Origin: Butyrivibrio sp.
GTDB lineage: Bacteria > Bacillota > Clostridia > Lachnospirales > Lachnospiraceae
Reading direction: 5' to 3'
Assembly: GCA_016291375.1 (NCBI GenBank)
Contig: JAEEXE010000031.1
Span: 1 to 33,133 of the forward strand
DNA: 33,133 nt
The translations under genes and the position numbers were made by a program. Shown here piece after piece: positions 20,269 through 29,870 of this stretch. The stretch's first letter is position 1, and every line of letters starts with the position of its first letter. The notes beneath the pieces are model-generated. The model made no database searches. It was not told where the DNA came from and saw nothing but the letters and a program-made list of their open reading frames with translations.

Positions 20269-21642
20269 TCATGTATTGATATTATAACTCTTTTCGATCA
20301 CTGATTTACCTAGCCATTTCTTTTTATACCAATAATACATGACGATGAGGCCTCGGATACATTCATCCGTGGCTGTACCTATGAAGATACCGGCGACGCC
20401 CAGTCCCAGCGCGACTCCCACAGTATATCCGGTGGTAAGTCCAAGTCCCCAGTTGCAGACAAGGCCCGCGATGAACGGGAATATGTATGCTCCTGCTGCC
20501 TTGAGACTGCTAACAAATGTCATATTAAGGCACCTGCCTATCTCCACAAAAATATCCACTATCATTATTGCCTGCGCAAGGTTGATGATATTTGGATTGT
20601 CCGTAAAAATGTGCAACGTGTATCTGCAAAGGATCGCGTTGACGCTAGACAGAGCAATTGTTATTGGCATCGAAGTTCTAAGGGTCTTGAAGACTCTTTT
20701 GTATGCCTCATCCGTCTTGCCGGCTCCCACAAGGTGACCTGTGATTATCTGTGTTGACATGGCCGCAGCGTTTGAGAATATCATGGCAAAAGAAATAATG
20801 GTGTTGCAATACGCTCTCGCATTAACCGCGTCATTTCCCATTGCATTTACAAAAGAAAGAAGCGTTGTCTGATAAAGGTTGTAGGTAAGATTCTCTCCTG
20901 CAGAAGGAAGTCCGATCTTTATCATTCGTGAAAGGAGCTTTCCGGGGAATGGGTTCAGATAGCGAAGTGACAGCTTTCCTGTCCCTGTCACATAGAAAAA
21001 GACAATGAGAGCAACCACCGCGATAAATCTTGCCACAACTGTTGATATGGCAACACCGGCAACTCCCATGTTCATGAATTTAAGAGGTCCGTACAAGAAG
21101 CAATAGTTGCCGACTATATTAATAATATTGATTCCAAAGGTAACCCACATACCGATCTTGGTGTATCCGTTACACCTAAGTATCTGAAGCATAACGTTGG
21201 AAACCGCCATCAAAAAGCCGCCGCCACCAACAATATAAATATATGTCATTGAGAATGCACGCATCTGAGGTGATACGTGCAAGAAGTTCATAATAAACGG
21301 ATTCGCCGCGCAAAAGGCCGCGCTCAGCGCGATTCCAAATACAAGATTCACAACGATCGCAAGTGTATATATCATGTTCATGCTTTCATACATCTTGGCA
21401 CCAAGATATTGAGCCACAACTACGCTTGTAGCTGTGGCTATAATATTAAAAAGTATGATCATCATGAACATAATGGTATTTGCATTTCCCACCGCTCCCA
21501 CTGCATATTCGTCGTAGTGACTTAGCATTACAGTATCAACATTGTGAAGCATGGTATTGAGAAGGAGCTCCAGAAACATTGGCCCTGCCAATACAAGTAG
21601 CGGTGTTTTTTCATCTATGATCGTAGTTTTATTTCTTTTCAT
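20269..21642 (-). CDS. MATE family multidrug/metabolite exporter
   Basis: This 457-residue protein has about twelve membrane helices in two homologous halves. MATE signatures include PLLVLAGPMFLELLLNTMLHNVDTVMLSHYDEYAVGAVGNAN near the N-terminus and GVAGVAISTVVARF at mid-length. The second half has GLPSAGENLTYNLYQTTLLSFVNAMGNDAVNARAYCNTI. Such proteins export cationic drugs or metabolites using Na+ or H+ gradients. The ribosome site is a distant AAGGA. The gap before it (21643-21814) has no gene, and I see no confident promoter in it. Confidence 0.93.
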   Translation of the reverse strand: MKRNKTTIIDEKTPLLVLAGPMFLELLLNTMLHNVDTVMLSHYDEYAVGAVGNANTIMFMMIILFNIIATATSVVVAQYLGAKMYESMNMIYTLAIVVNLVFGIALSAAFCAANPFIMNFLHVSPQMRAFSMTYIYIVGGGGFLMAVSNVMLQILRCNGYTKIGMWVTFGINIINIVGNYCFLYGPLKFMNMGVAGVAISTVVARFIAVVALIVFFYVTGTGKLSLRYLNPFPGKLLSRMIKIGLPSAGENLTYNLYQTTLLSFVNAMGNDAVNARAYCNTIISFAMIFSNAAAMSTQIITGHLVGAGKTDEAYKRVFKTLRTSMPITIALSSVNAILCRYTLHIFTDNPNIINLAQAIMIVDIFVEIGRCLNMTFVSSLKAAGAYIFPFIAGLVCNWGLGLTTGYTVGVALGLGVAGIFIGTATDECIRGLIVMYYWYKKKWLGKSVIEKSYNINT

Positions 21643-21814
21643 CTATCAGATAGATCCTTATCCTGTGCGTTTTTCACCCTGACCTTTTGTCATACATTTC
21701 ATAATAACCTCACATTAAAATCAATTACTTCTCATATTGCGACAATTGATAGTGCAAATTTTGCGATTTTTACATTGCCTGATAATTGCTCTTTGTATAA
21801 ATCTCATTCTTTCT

Positions 21815-22435
21815 TTACTGCAGCCCCTCTATCCAGGATCTGATCTCATCCTCTGTCGCGTCACTTCCAAAGCGGTTTCCGTCAAGCCATGTTCCACTTC
21901 CGGCGTTATCTGCAAGATTCTGCCCGCTTTTGCCTATTGCGCTGCTGCCGGATGTGCAGAAGGGAATCACAGTAATCCCGTCAAAGTTGTAGCTCTCAAC
22001 GAAGGTATCCATTATGCGAGGTTCCTGCCCCCACCAGATTGGATAACCTATATAGATGGTTGTATATCCATCAAGTGAAATTGGTTCACTGCCGATCTCA
22101 GGTCTGACATCGGGATCATTCTGTTCCTTGGTGCATCGGCTATCTGAATTGTTCCAGTCACGATCAGCATCTGTGTACTCCTGTGCTGCTTTGATCTCGT
22201 AAGTATCTGCACCTGTTATACTTGCAATAGTTTCTGCAACTCCTTTAGTGGTTCCGGTTGCGGAGAAATATACGACAAGGACGCTACTGTCTTCATTCGT
22301 ACTCTCTGTCTCTTTTGACGAATTAACTTCCGCAACATCATTAATTTCCGCAGCATCATTAACTGCCTGAACATCATTATTTCCACACGCTGTAATTCCA
22401 ATAGCCAATAAAACCGCCGCAAGTACCGTCAACAT
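21815..22435 (-). CDS. Flavodoxin-domain lipoprotein
   Basis: This 206-residue protein has a lipoprotein signal (IGITAC, Cys17) and an Asn/Ala/Val/Glu-rich tether with repeats of AEINDVAEVN. A flavodoxin domain (about 50-204) follows, with the FMN phosphate loop YFSATGTTKGVAETIA and IGYPIWWGQEPRIMDTFVE. It should bind FMN and carry electrons, here tethered outside the membrane rather than in the cytosol. AGGAGG lies 9 bases before the ATG. It is third in the TetR - CMD/cupin - flavodoxin operon (24 bases after the cupin gene), consistent with a redox role linked to that enzyme. Confidence 0.9.
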   Translation of the reverse strand: MLTVLAAVLLAIGITACGNNDVQAVNDAAEINDVAEVNSSKETESTNEDSSVLVVYFSATGTTKGVAETIASITGADTYEIKAAQEYTDADRDWNNSDSRCTKEQNDPDVRPEIGSEPISLDGYTTIYIGYPIWWGQEPRIMDTFVESYNFDGITVIPFCTSGSSAIGKSGQNLADNAGSGTWLDGNRFGSDATEDEIRSWIEGLQ

Positions 22436-22459
22436 CTTTTGTACCCTCCTATTTATGAT

Positions 22460-23215
22460 TTATGATAAATTGCCGTAGTCTCCATCTGATACAGCTTCCA
22501 GCCATTCATTGCTCGTCTCTTCGCCTTCTACCTCGATTGCCAGATGCGAGAACCATGAATCCGGTGCTGCTCCATGCCAGTGCTTTACTTCTGCGGGAAT
22601 GTTTATTACTTTGCCGGGCGTCATCTCAACTGCTTCTTTACCCCATTCCTGATAATATCCTCTTCCACCGATGCAGATAAGCATCTGACCACCGCCTTTT
22701 TTGGCATGATGGATATGCCAGTTATTGCGGCATCCGGGCTCAAAGGTTACATTAAACACCGGTACCTGCTCGGTAGATATGGGTGCAAGATAGCTCTGTC
22801 CCACAAAGAACTCTCCATAAGGATTTTCTTCTCCAATTGGGAAAAAGATGGTATTCTGATACTTTTCTTTTTCTGATGTCGCAGGTTCTTTTTCATTCCA
22901 TACTTCTTTTGCCTGACGAAAAACCGCCCAGCCCTTAGGCCATCCTACATACATTGTAGCATGGGTTATAATCGCAGCAATCTCTTCTCTGGTAACTCCG
23001 TGAGCCTTCGCATTCTGAAGATGATATGTCAGGGAAGAATCTGTGATTCCTGAAGCCATAAGCGAAACCACTGTAATAATACATTTGGTCTTAACGTCAA
23101 TCGCTGCTTCATTCCATACTTCGCCAAAGAGCACATCATCATTCAAGTGCGCAAACATCGGTGCAAATTCTCCAAGCTGTTCTCTTCCTGCTGTCTGTAC
23201 GATTTTTTCTGCCAT
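22460..23215 (-). CDS. Carboxymuconolactone decarboxylase-like/cupin fusion protein
   Basis: This 251-residue protein has an N-terminal CMD-like helical domain (about 1-108: FGEVWNEAAIDVKTKCIITVVSLMASG, then HLQNAKAHGVTREEIAAIITHATMYVGWPKGW). Only one cysteine is present where AhpD-type members have CxxC, so peroxidase activity is not expected. A C-terminal cupin (about 125-240) shows the metal-site histidines NWHIHHAKKGGGQMLICIGGRGYYQ and PAEVKHWHGA. Fusions of this type are common beside flavodoxin and TetR genes in Firmicutes; substrate is unknown. AAGGAG supports the start. It follows the TetR gene by 53 bases. Confidence 0.92.
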   Translation of the reverse strand: MAEKIVQTAGREQLGEFAPMFAHLNDDVLFGEVWNEAAIDVKTKCIITVVSLMASGITDSSLTYHLQNAKAHGVTREEIAAIITHATMYVGWPKGWAVFRQAKEVWNEKEPATSEKEKYQNTIFFPIGEENPYGEFFVGQSYLAPISTEQVPVFNVTFEPGCRNNWHIHHAKKGGGQMLICIGGRGYYQEWGKEAVEMTPGKVINIPAEVKHWHGAAPDSWFSHLAIEVEGEETSNEWLEAVSDGDYGNLS

Positions 23216-23268
23216 CTTATTTCATCTCCTTTTCACAAAAACAGATTACACTAAGTTCCTTTCACACT

Positions 23269-23886
23269 TTATAAAAGCTTCAGCAGACAGTTATTGGTTA
23301 TCTCAAAAACGGACTGATATACGTAGTCCACATTTGCCTGTTTCATGGCATCCTGCTGCTTGTCTGTTACTGAAGTGTATGGATATATGCCAAACATGAA
23401 TGGGAAAAAGACATATATGATGTCCCGGATCTCTTTTTCCGACTTCTTAGGACAGAACTTGGTAAGTATCTTGCCCACGTTCTTCAAAGACCGGCCATAC
23501 GCCACCTTAAAGGATATGAGAAGTTCATGCCTGCTGTTTGCTTCCATGTCGTAATTATTCATGGCAAGGAGCTTTAAGAGCTGTTTTCTGTTCGCGATGG
23601 ATGTTGCGAGCTTCTCAGCAACCTGTTTCTTGGTAAGCTTTTCATTGTCATGAAGGATAGATTCTAATTCCTCATTCCATCTCATATACTCACGTTCAAA
23701 CAGTGCAAGGAATATCTCCTCTTTTGTCTGGAAGTAGTTATATATGGTGGGTCTTGAAAAAGAGGTTTCATTCCCGATCTCTTTAAGTGTTATGTCCTTA
23801 AAGCTCATGGTTTGATACAGTTTCTCGCAGGCGTTTATGATTTCTTCTTTTCTTGCTGCGGTTCTTTCAGGGGATCCTTTTGGCAT
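23269..23886 (-). CDS. TetR/AcrR family transcriptional regulator
   Basis: This 205-residue protein has an N-terminal TetR helix-turn-helix (about 8-60: RKEEIINACEKLYQTMSFKDITLKEIGNETSFSRPTIYNYFQTKEEIF) followed by a helical ligand-binding domain. It probably represses its own operon through two 13-bp palindromes upstream. TGGAG precedes the ATG. The genes it heads (CMD/cupin, flavodoxin lipoprotein) suggest that the ligand is a redox-active or electrophilic compound, an inference from context. Confidence 0.93.
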   Translation of the reverse strand: MPKGSPERTAARKEEIINACEKLYQTMSFKDITLKEIGNETSFSRPTIYNYFQTKEEIFLALFEREYMRWNEELESILHDNEKLTKKQVAEKLATSIANRKQLLKLLAMNNYDMEANSRHELLISFKVAYGRSLKNVGKILTKFCPKKSEKEIRDIIYVFFPFMFGIYPYTSVTDKQQDAMKQANVDYVYQSVFEITNNCLLKLL

Positions 23887-23909
23887 ATCTGAACTCCATA
23901 TTTTTATTC

Positions 23910-23956
23910 TGACATCGTGTCAATTTTATTGTATAGCCATTCTGACACCGTGTCAA
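23910..23956 (-). promoter_or_regulatory. TetR operon promoter with two operators
   Basis: TTGACA (complement of 23951-23956), 17 bases, TACAAT (complement of 23928-23933). TGACATCGTGTCA (23910-23922) and TGACACCGTGTCA (23943-23955) are palindromes 33 bp apart, one over the -35 and one at the expected start point. This arrangement indicates strong repression, most simply by the adjacent TetR protein. Confidence 0.85.
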
Positions 23957-24037
23957 GATATGGTTTAAAAAGTTTGTTCTCTATCTGATTCTCTCGCAAA
24001 ATATCTCATGCAACATCTTTCTCATGCCATTAATAAA

Positions 24038-24073
24038 GAGCGGTAGGAAATATTCAATAATTTCCCACCGCTC
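24038..24073 (-). terminator. Terminator of the glycoside utilisation operon
   Basis: GAGCGGTAGGAAAT (24038-24051) pairs with ATTTCCCACCGCTC (24060-24073) with one mismatch. The minus-strand continuation is T-rich (TTTATTAAT). It lies 28 bases past the GH3 stop codon. Confidence 0.65.
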
Positions 24074-24100
24074 ATAACATCTCCTTAATTCATCAAGAGA

Positions 24101-26509
24101 TCAAAATTTAAGTATTGTTTCAATTACTCTCTTTGCACATGGAAGCAGGTCACTTCGTTTTAGTGCTCCGAGCTCCATGGCCTCTTTAACGCGTTCAGGA
24201 AATCCTGTAGCCATCTTAAGATCATTGCCTGCAAGAATCTCTCTGTACTGTTCAGAACGGCACCACCAATCAGTCATGACAAGGCCATCAAAATTCCACT
24301 CTTCCTTAAGTATTCCTGTCAGTAGTTCTTTGTTCTCTGATGCTCTTACCCCATTAATAGCATTATAGGAGGACATAATGGTATAAGGCTTTGCTTCTTT
24401 CACAATGATTTCAAAAGCTTTCAGATAGATTTCTCTTAACGCACGCTCTGAAACTCGTGAATCTGAATGCTTTCTGTTCGTCTCTTTGTTGTTACACGCA
24501 AAATGCTTTACACATGCCCCAACTTCATTTTCCTGAATACCACTAACAAGCTCTCCTGCCATTTTTCCTGTTAGATACGGATCCTCTGAAAAGTATTCAA
24601 AATTCCTACCACACATGGGATTTCTGTGAATATTAACAGCAGGTGTAAGCCATACGCAAAGATTATTTTCCTTAAGCTCTTCGCCGCCGGCAAATCCAAC
24701 TTCTCTGGCAATTTCTCTGTTCCACGTGCATGCTATTACACTTGCGCAAGGAAATGCCGTAGTTACAATGCCTGTTTCTTTGTCGATTCTTATTCCTGCA
24801 GGTCCATCAGCAGTTTGAGCATTTGGTATGCCATACTCAGGCATATTACCAAATCCATATACGTTCCCAACACCTGTATTTGGCTGACCTCCCAATAGAA
24901 AAATCAGCTCATCATCACTTAACTGAGCAAGGAATTGATCAACAGTTATTTTACCTTTGGCAACATCTATTAACGGCGACGCTCCTTCTTTGAGGTTATT
25001 CATCAAGAGATGCCTATCTACGTGGCGAACCTCAGGAGCGATGGCTTCTTCTGTTCCGGGTGACATTCGTTTTATAAAACTTTCATTTATATCCCTATGC
25101 GCTCCACGTGGCATTTCCTCATATGAACTGTCACATAAAAGTCTCTTTGACAATTCAACAGGCACAAGCTTATGAGTTAGCCTGCATAGCACTTCGTCGC
25201 TCTCAAGTTCAAAGCAGAAATCAATTTTTAAGGCATTGCGAACGTCCGATCCAAGATAAAATTCATATCGTCCAGCCTCAAGAACATATGCAGCTTCACA
25301 AATACGCCCAAAATCATCAAAAGAAGCCAGCAAATACTTTTTCACATGAAGTGGAATCACAACGCTCTCATTTGGAAAAAGTTCTTTTGTTTTTGCAAAA
25401 TCTGCAAGAACTTTTGAAGCTTTTCCAAGTTTCCCTCTAGGCGCTGAAGCATAAATTGCAACGACATCTTTCCCTTTTCTATTACCTGTATTAGTTACTC
25501 TGATATCAATGTAAAATCCCTCGTCACTCTCCTGAGTTCTTACTACTTCTTCTTTAAAGGAAGTGTAGGAAAGCCCATAACCAAAAGGATATACCACCTT
25601 ACTGGCCGCATCGGAAATAGTCTCGAAATATCTGTAACCTACATATATATCTTCGGTATACTCTACATAGTCAAAGGAGTCGTGAAAACTTTCCGTTGAT
25701 GGATAGTCTGTAATCCTGCCTGCGTAAGTGTCAGCCAATTTTCCGGAAGGGTTTTCCAGTCCAAGAAGTATCTCGGCCGCAGCAACTCCGCCTTCCATAC
25801 CGGCCTGTCCCATTAAAAGAGCAGCTGAAATCTTATCATTATCTCTTATCCACCTGCAGTCGATAACACCACCTGTGTTAAGAACTACAATCACATTTTT
25901 AAAGCTATCTGTGACCGTCTTTATCATTTCTTCTTCTGCAAAAGAAAGGTAAAAATCTCCCTTTGGAAAAACTTTACCTGACAGTTTGGGTAAACTTGGT
26001 TTAGGTGGCCAGGGATCAAATTCGTTATTACATTCTATGTCGCAACGATCCCACCCCTCAGCGGAATACCGATTTAGCACAACTATCGCAACATCCGAGA
26101 ATTTAGTGGCGCTTTCCAAAAGGTCAGAAGGCACAGTAATCTCTTTAGTCAAACCAGGTACATATCCTTTTTCATATTGCTCTTTAAGTTCCATTTTATA
26201 GAAATCTATAAGTGGCTCAAATACTTTGACTCCCTTAAGTTTCAATCCATCGTAGAGCGATCTGACATATTTACAGGACACATCTCCCGAACCTCCCCCG
26301 CCCTTTATATACTCAGCAGAGGCTTTTCCAAAAAGAACTATTTTTGTATTGATATCCAACGGGAGCACATAATTGGTGTTTTTCAGTAAAACCATACCTT
26401 CTACAGCTGTTCTTCTTGAAATATCTATATGTTCCGGACTGGATGTTGTCCTTTTGCCTTCATAAAGTGGAAGCGCTGGCTGATAAAGAAGTCTGGCCCA
26501 TTTCTGCAT
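24101..26509 (-). CDS. GH3 beta-glucosidase with permuted domain order
   Basis: This 802-residue protein has the GH3 domains in swapped order. The C-terminal-type alpha/beta domain comes first (about 30-320, VEGMVLLKNTNYVLPL, LNTGGVIDCRW, VYPFGYGLSYTSF). The fibronectin-like domain follows (about 325-440), and the (alpha/beta)8 barrel comes last (about 525-800). The barrel has GNMPEYGIPNAQTADGPAGIR, VKHFACNNKETNR, and the nucleophile Asp747 in VMTDWW. Enzymes with this order are known from Butyrivibrio and Ruminococcus and cleave beta-glucosides. There is no signal peptide, so it acts inside the cell on imported sugars. AGAGGA supports the start. It is last in the operon. Confidence 0.94.
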   Translation of the reverse strand: MQKWARLLYQPALPLYEGKRTTSSPEHIDISRRTAVEGMVLLKNTNYVLPLDINTKIVLFGKASAEYIKGGGGSGDVSCKYVRSLYDGLKLKGVKVFEPLIDFYKMELKEQYEKGYVPGLTKEITVPSDLLESATKFSDVAIVVLNRYSAEGWDRCDIECNNEFDPWPPKPSLPKLSGKVFPKGDFYLSFAEEEMIKTVTDSFKNVIVVLNTGGVIDCRWIRDNDKISAALLMGQAGMEGGVAAAEILLGLENPSGKLADTYAGRITDYPSTESFHDSFDYVEYTEDIYVGYRYFETISDAASKVVYPFGYGLSYTSFKEEVVRTQESDEGFYIDIRVTNTGNRKGKDVVAIYASAPRGKLGKASKVLADFAKTKELFPNESVVIPLHVKKYLLASFDDFGRICEAAYVLEAGRYEFYLGSDVRNALKIDFCFELESDEVLCRLTHKLVPVELSKRLLCDSSYEEMPRGAHRDINESFIKRMSPGTEEAIAPEVRHVDRHLLMNNLKEGASPLIDVAKGKITVDQFLAQLSDDELIFLLGGQPNTGVGNVYGFGNMPEYGIPNAQTADGPAGIRIDKETGIVTTAFPCASVIACTWNREIAREVGFAGGEELKENNLCVWLTPAVNIHRNPMCGRNFEYFSEDPYLTGKMAGELVSGIQENEVGACVKHFACNNKETNRKHSDSRVSERALREIYLKAFEIIVKEAKPYTIMSSYNAINGVRASENKELLTGILKEEWNFDGLVMTDWWCRSEQYREILAGNDLKMATGFPERVKEAMELGALKRSDLLPCAKRVIETILKF

Positions 26510-26542
26510 ATATTTCCTCTTTTCTCGTTTTAAATATATAGG

Positions 26543-27979
<1,437 letters not shown>

Positions 27980-27990
27980 TTATAATAAAT

Positions 27991-28875
27991 TTAGCCTTTT
28001 ACAGCGCCTATCATTACACCACTGACAAAATACTTTTGAACAAACGGATAAAGAACCATCATCGGTATGATTGAAATCATAATCGTCGCGTACTTGATCA
28101 AAGGACGGTATATCATTACATCCTGCCCATCCGCATCTGCAACAATTGAATTCTCTGTTGCCTGAAGTACTATTTCCCGAAGAGTTAGCTGCAAAGGATA
28201 AAGATCTCTTGACTTTTGCAGATACAGTGCAGCATTAAACCAGGCATTCCAATGTTGAACTGCATAGAATAATATTATTACCGCGATGATGGATTTACTT
28301 ACCGGAAGAATGATACTTGTTAGAATTTTAAATTCACTGGCTCCATCAATGCTTGCTGCATCCAGCATTTCACGAGGAATCTCTGAAAAAGAGGTTCTCA
28401 TAATAATGATGTTATAAGCAGAAAGCGCTCCGGGGATAATAAGTGCCCATCTTGTATCCATCATTCCTAACTTATTTACAACCATGAAAGTGGGAACCAG
28501 TCCCCCGTTAAAAATCATCGTAAACACTACAAATAATGCAAAAGCTTTTCCAAACATTAAGCCCTTCGTGCTCATGACATATGCTGCAAGAATGTTCAAT
28601 ATAAGCCCAAAAGTTGTCGCTGCCACGACATAGATAATGGTATTACCATAGGCTCTAAGTATTGTTGAATTTTGCAGTATCAATCTATAACCACCAAGTG
28701 TAACCTTTCCTACAGGTTTGATATATAAGCCACTTGTTGCTGCTACCTTTAAGGGATCACTTATAGAGCCCATCGCCACATGCCATACCGGAAGAAAAAA
28801 GATCATACACAGCAATATTAAAAATATGGTATTGAATACTGCAAATATTTTTTCACCTGTTGATCGTCTATACAT
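27991..28875 (-). CDS. Carbohydrate ABC transporter permease (LplC/YtcP-like)
   Basis: The start at 28875 (MYRRSTGEKIFAVFN) has GAGG about 12 bases upstream and gives 294 residues, the usual length. A start at 28896 would overlap the previous gene by 7 bases and lacks a good ribosome site. Six membrane spans are visible. The EAA loop that contacts the ATPase reads MLDAASIDGASEFKILTSIILPVSKSI. The C-terminus KYFVSGVMIGAVKG is typical of this CUT1 subfamily. No ATP-binding gene is present, so the complex must use a shared MsmX-type ATPase from elsewhere. Confidence 0.93.
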   Translation of the reverse strand: MYRRSTGEKIFAVFNTIFLILLCMIFFLPVWHVAMGSISDPLKVAATSGLYIKPVGKVTLGGYRLILQNSTILRAYGNTIIYVVAATTFGLILNILAAYVMSTKGLMFGKAFALFVVFTMIFNGGLVPTFMVVNKLGMMDTRWALIIPGALSAYNIIIMRTSFSEIPREMLDAASIDGASEFKILTSIILPVSKSIIAVIILFYAVQHWNAWFNAALYLQKSRDLYPLQLTLREIVLQATENSIVADADGQDVMIYRPLIKYATIMISIIPMMVLYPFVQKYFVSGVMIGAVKG

Positions 28876-28889
28876 AGTTTCACACCACC

Positions 28890-29831
28890 TCACCATATAC
28901 TCGTTTCATTAACCTTGCGGCTAATAAAGTTTGCTGTAAAAAGAACTATCATATTAGCAAGCGAATTAAATAGATTTACAGCTGTCGAATAGCTGTAGTC
29001 CGCATCCAAAATTCCTACCCGGTATACATAGCTGGAAATAACATCAGCTGTTTCGTATGTTGAAGGCCCATACATCAAGATTATTTTCTCGTATCCGACC
29101 CCCATTATCTGCCCAAGCCTCAATATCAAAAGAACAATTATTGTCGAAGCAATTCCGGGCAGTGTTACATGAAGAGTCTGCTTCCAACGGTTTGCACCAT
29201 CAATTCTTGCAGCTTCATATAGTGTGGGATCAACAGCCGCCAAAGCTGAAATAAAAATAATTGAGTTATAACCCAAATGCTGCCATAAATTGGAGCCTAT
29301 ATACAGGCTTCTGAACCATTTTGCAGAAGATATGACCGCACCACCGCTCCAGCCAAATAATGATGCTATATTAGTGATAAGTCCATTTGCCTTACCAAAG
29401 TCAAACAAAATTGATACGACAACGACTACGGAAATAAAGTAAGGCAGATATGAAATAGTCTGCACTACCTTCTTGAATTTCCCATTTCGTACTTCATTAA
29501 GACAAAGTGCAAATATGATTGGAAGCGGAAATGAAAACAGAAGCCCGTAAAAGCTTATCAAAAGTGTATTTTTGAGGAGCCTCCAAAAGTATGGCGAAGT
29601 AAAAAATCTCTGAAAATGAGATAAGCCTACAAATTGGCTCCCCAATATTCCCTTTTTAACCTGATATTTTTCAAACGCCATGGCGATGCCAAACATCGGT
29701 GCATAATTAAAGATGAAGAAATATAAAACTACCGGCAACGCCAACAGATACATCTGCCAGTGATTTTTTATCTCGATTTTAAGTCGTTGTCCAAAGCTTT
29801 TCTTTTTAGTTACTGTTTTAATTGAACTCAT
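28890..29831 (-). CDS. Carbohydrate ABC transporter permease (LplB/YteP-like)
   Basis: The ATG at 29831 follows AAAGG by 8 bases and is preferred over the GTG at 29840. The 313-residue product has six membrane spans, with the N-terminal YLLALPVVLYFFIFNYAPMFGIAMAFEKY typical of LplB-like permeases. The EAA loop is LYEAARIDGANRWKQTLHVTLPGI. It pairs with the next permease in a CUT1 importer for oligosaccharides. The binding protein gene lies 39 bases upstream. Confidence 0.94.
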   Translation of the reverse strand: MSSIKTVTKKKSFGQRLKIEIKNHWQMYLLALPVVLYFFIFNYAPMFGIAMAFEKYQVKKGILGSQFVGLSHFQRFFTSPYFWRLLKNTLLISFYGLLFSFPLPIIFALCLNEVRNGKFKKVVQTISYLPYFISVVVVVSILFDFGKANGLITNIASLFGWSGGAVISSAKWFRSLYIGSNLWQHLGYNSIIFISALAAVDPTLYEAARIDGANRWKQTLHVTLPGIASTIIVLLILRLGQIMGVGYEKIILMYGPSTYETADVISSYVYRVGILDADYSYSTAVNLFNSLANMIVLFTANFISRKVNETSIW

Positions 29832-29870
29832 AGTTTTCACCTTTCATCTCATGGCGTTTTTCAATCAAGA

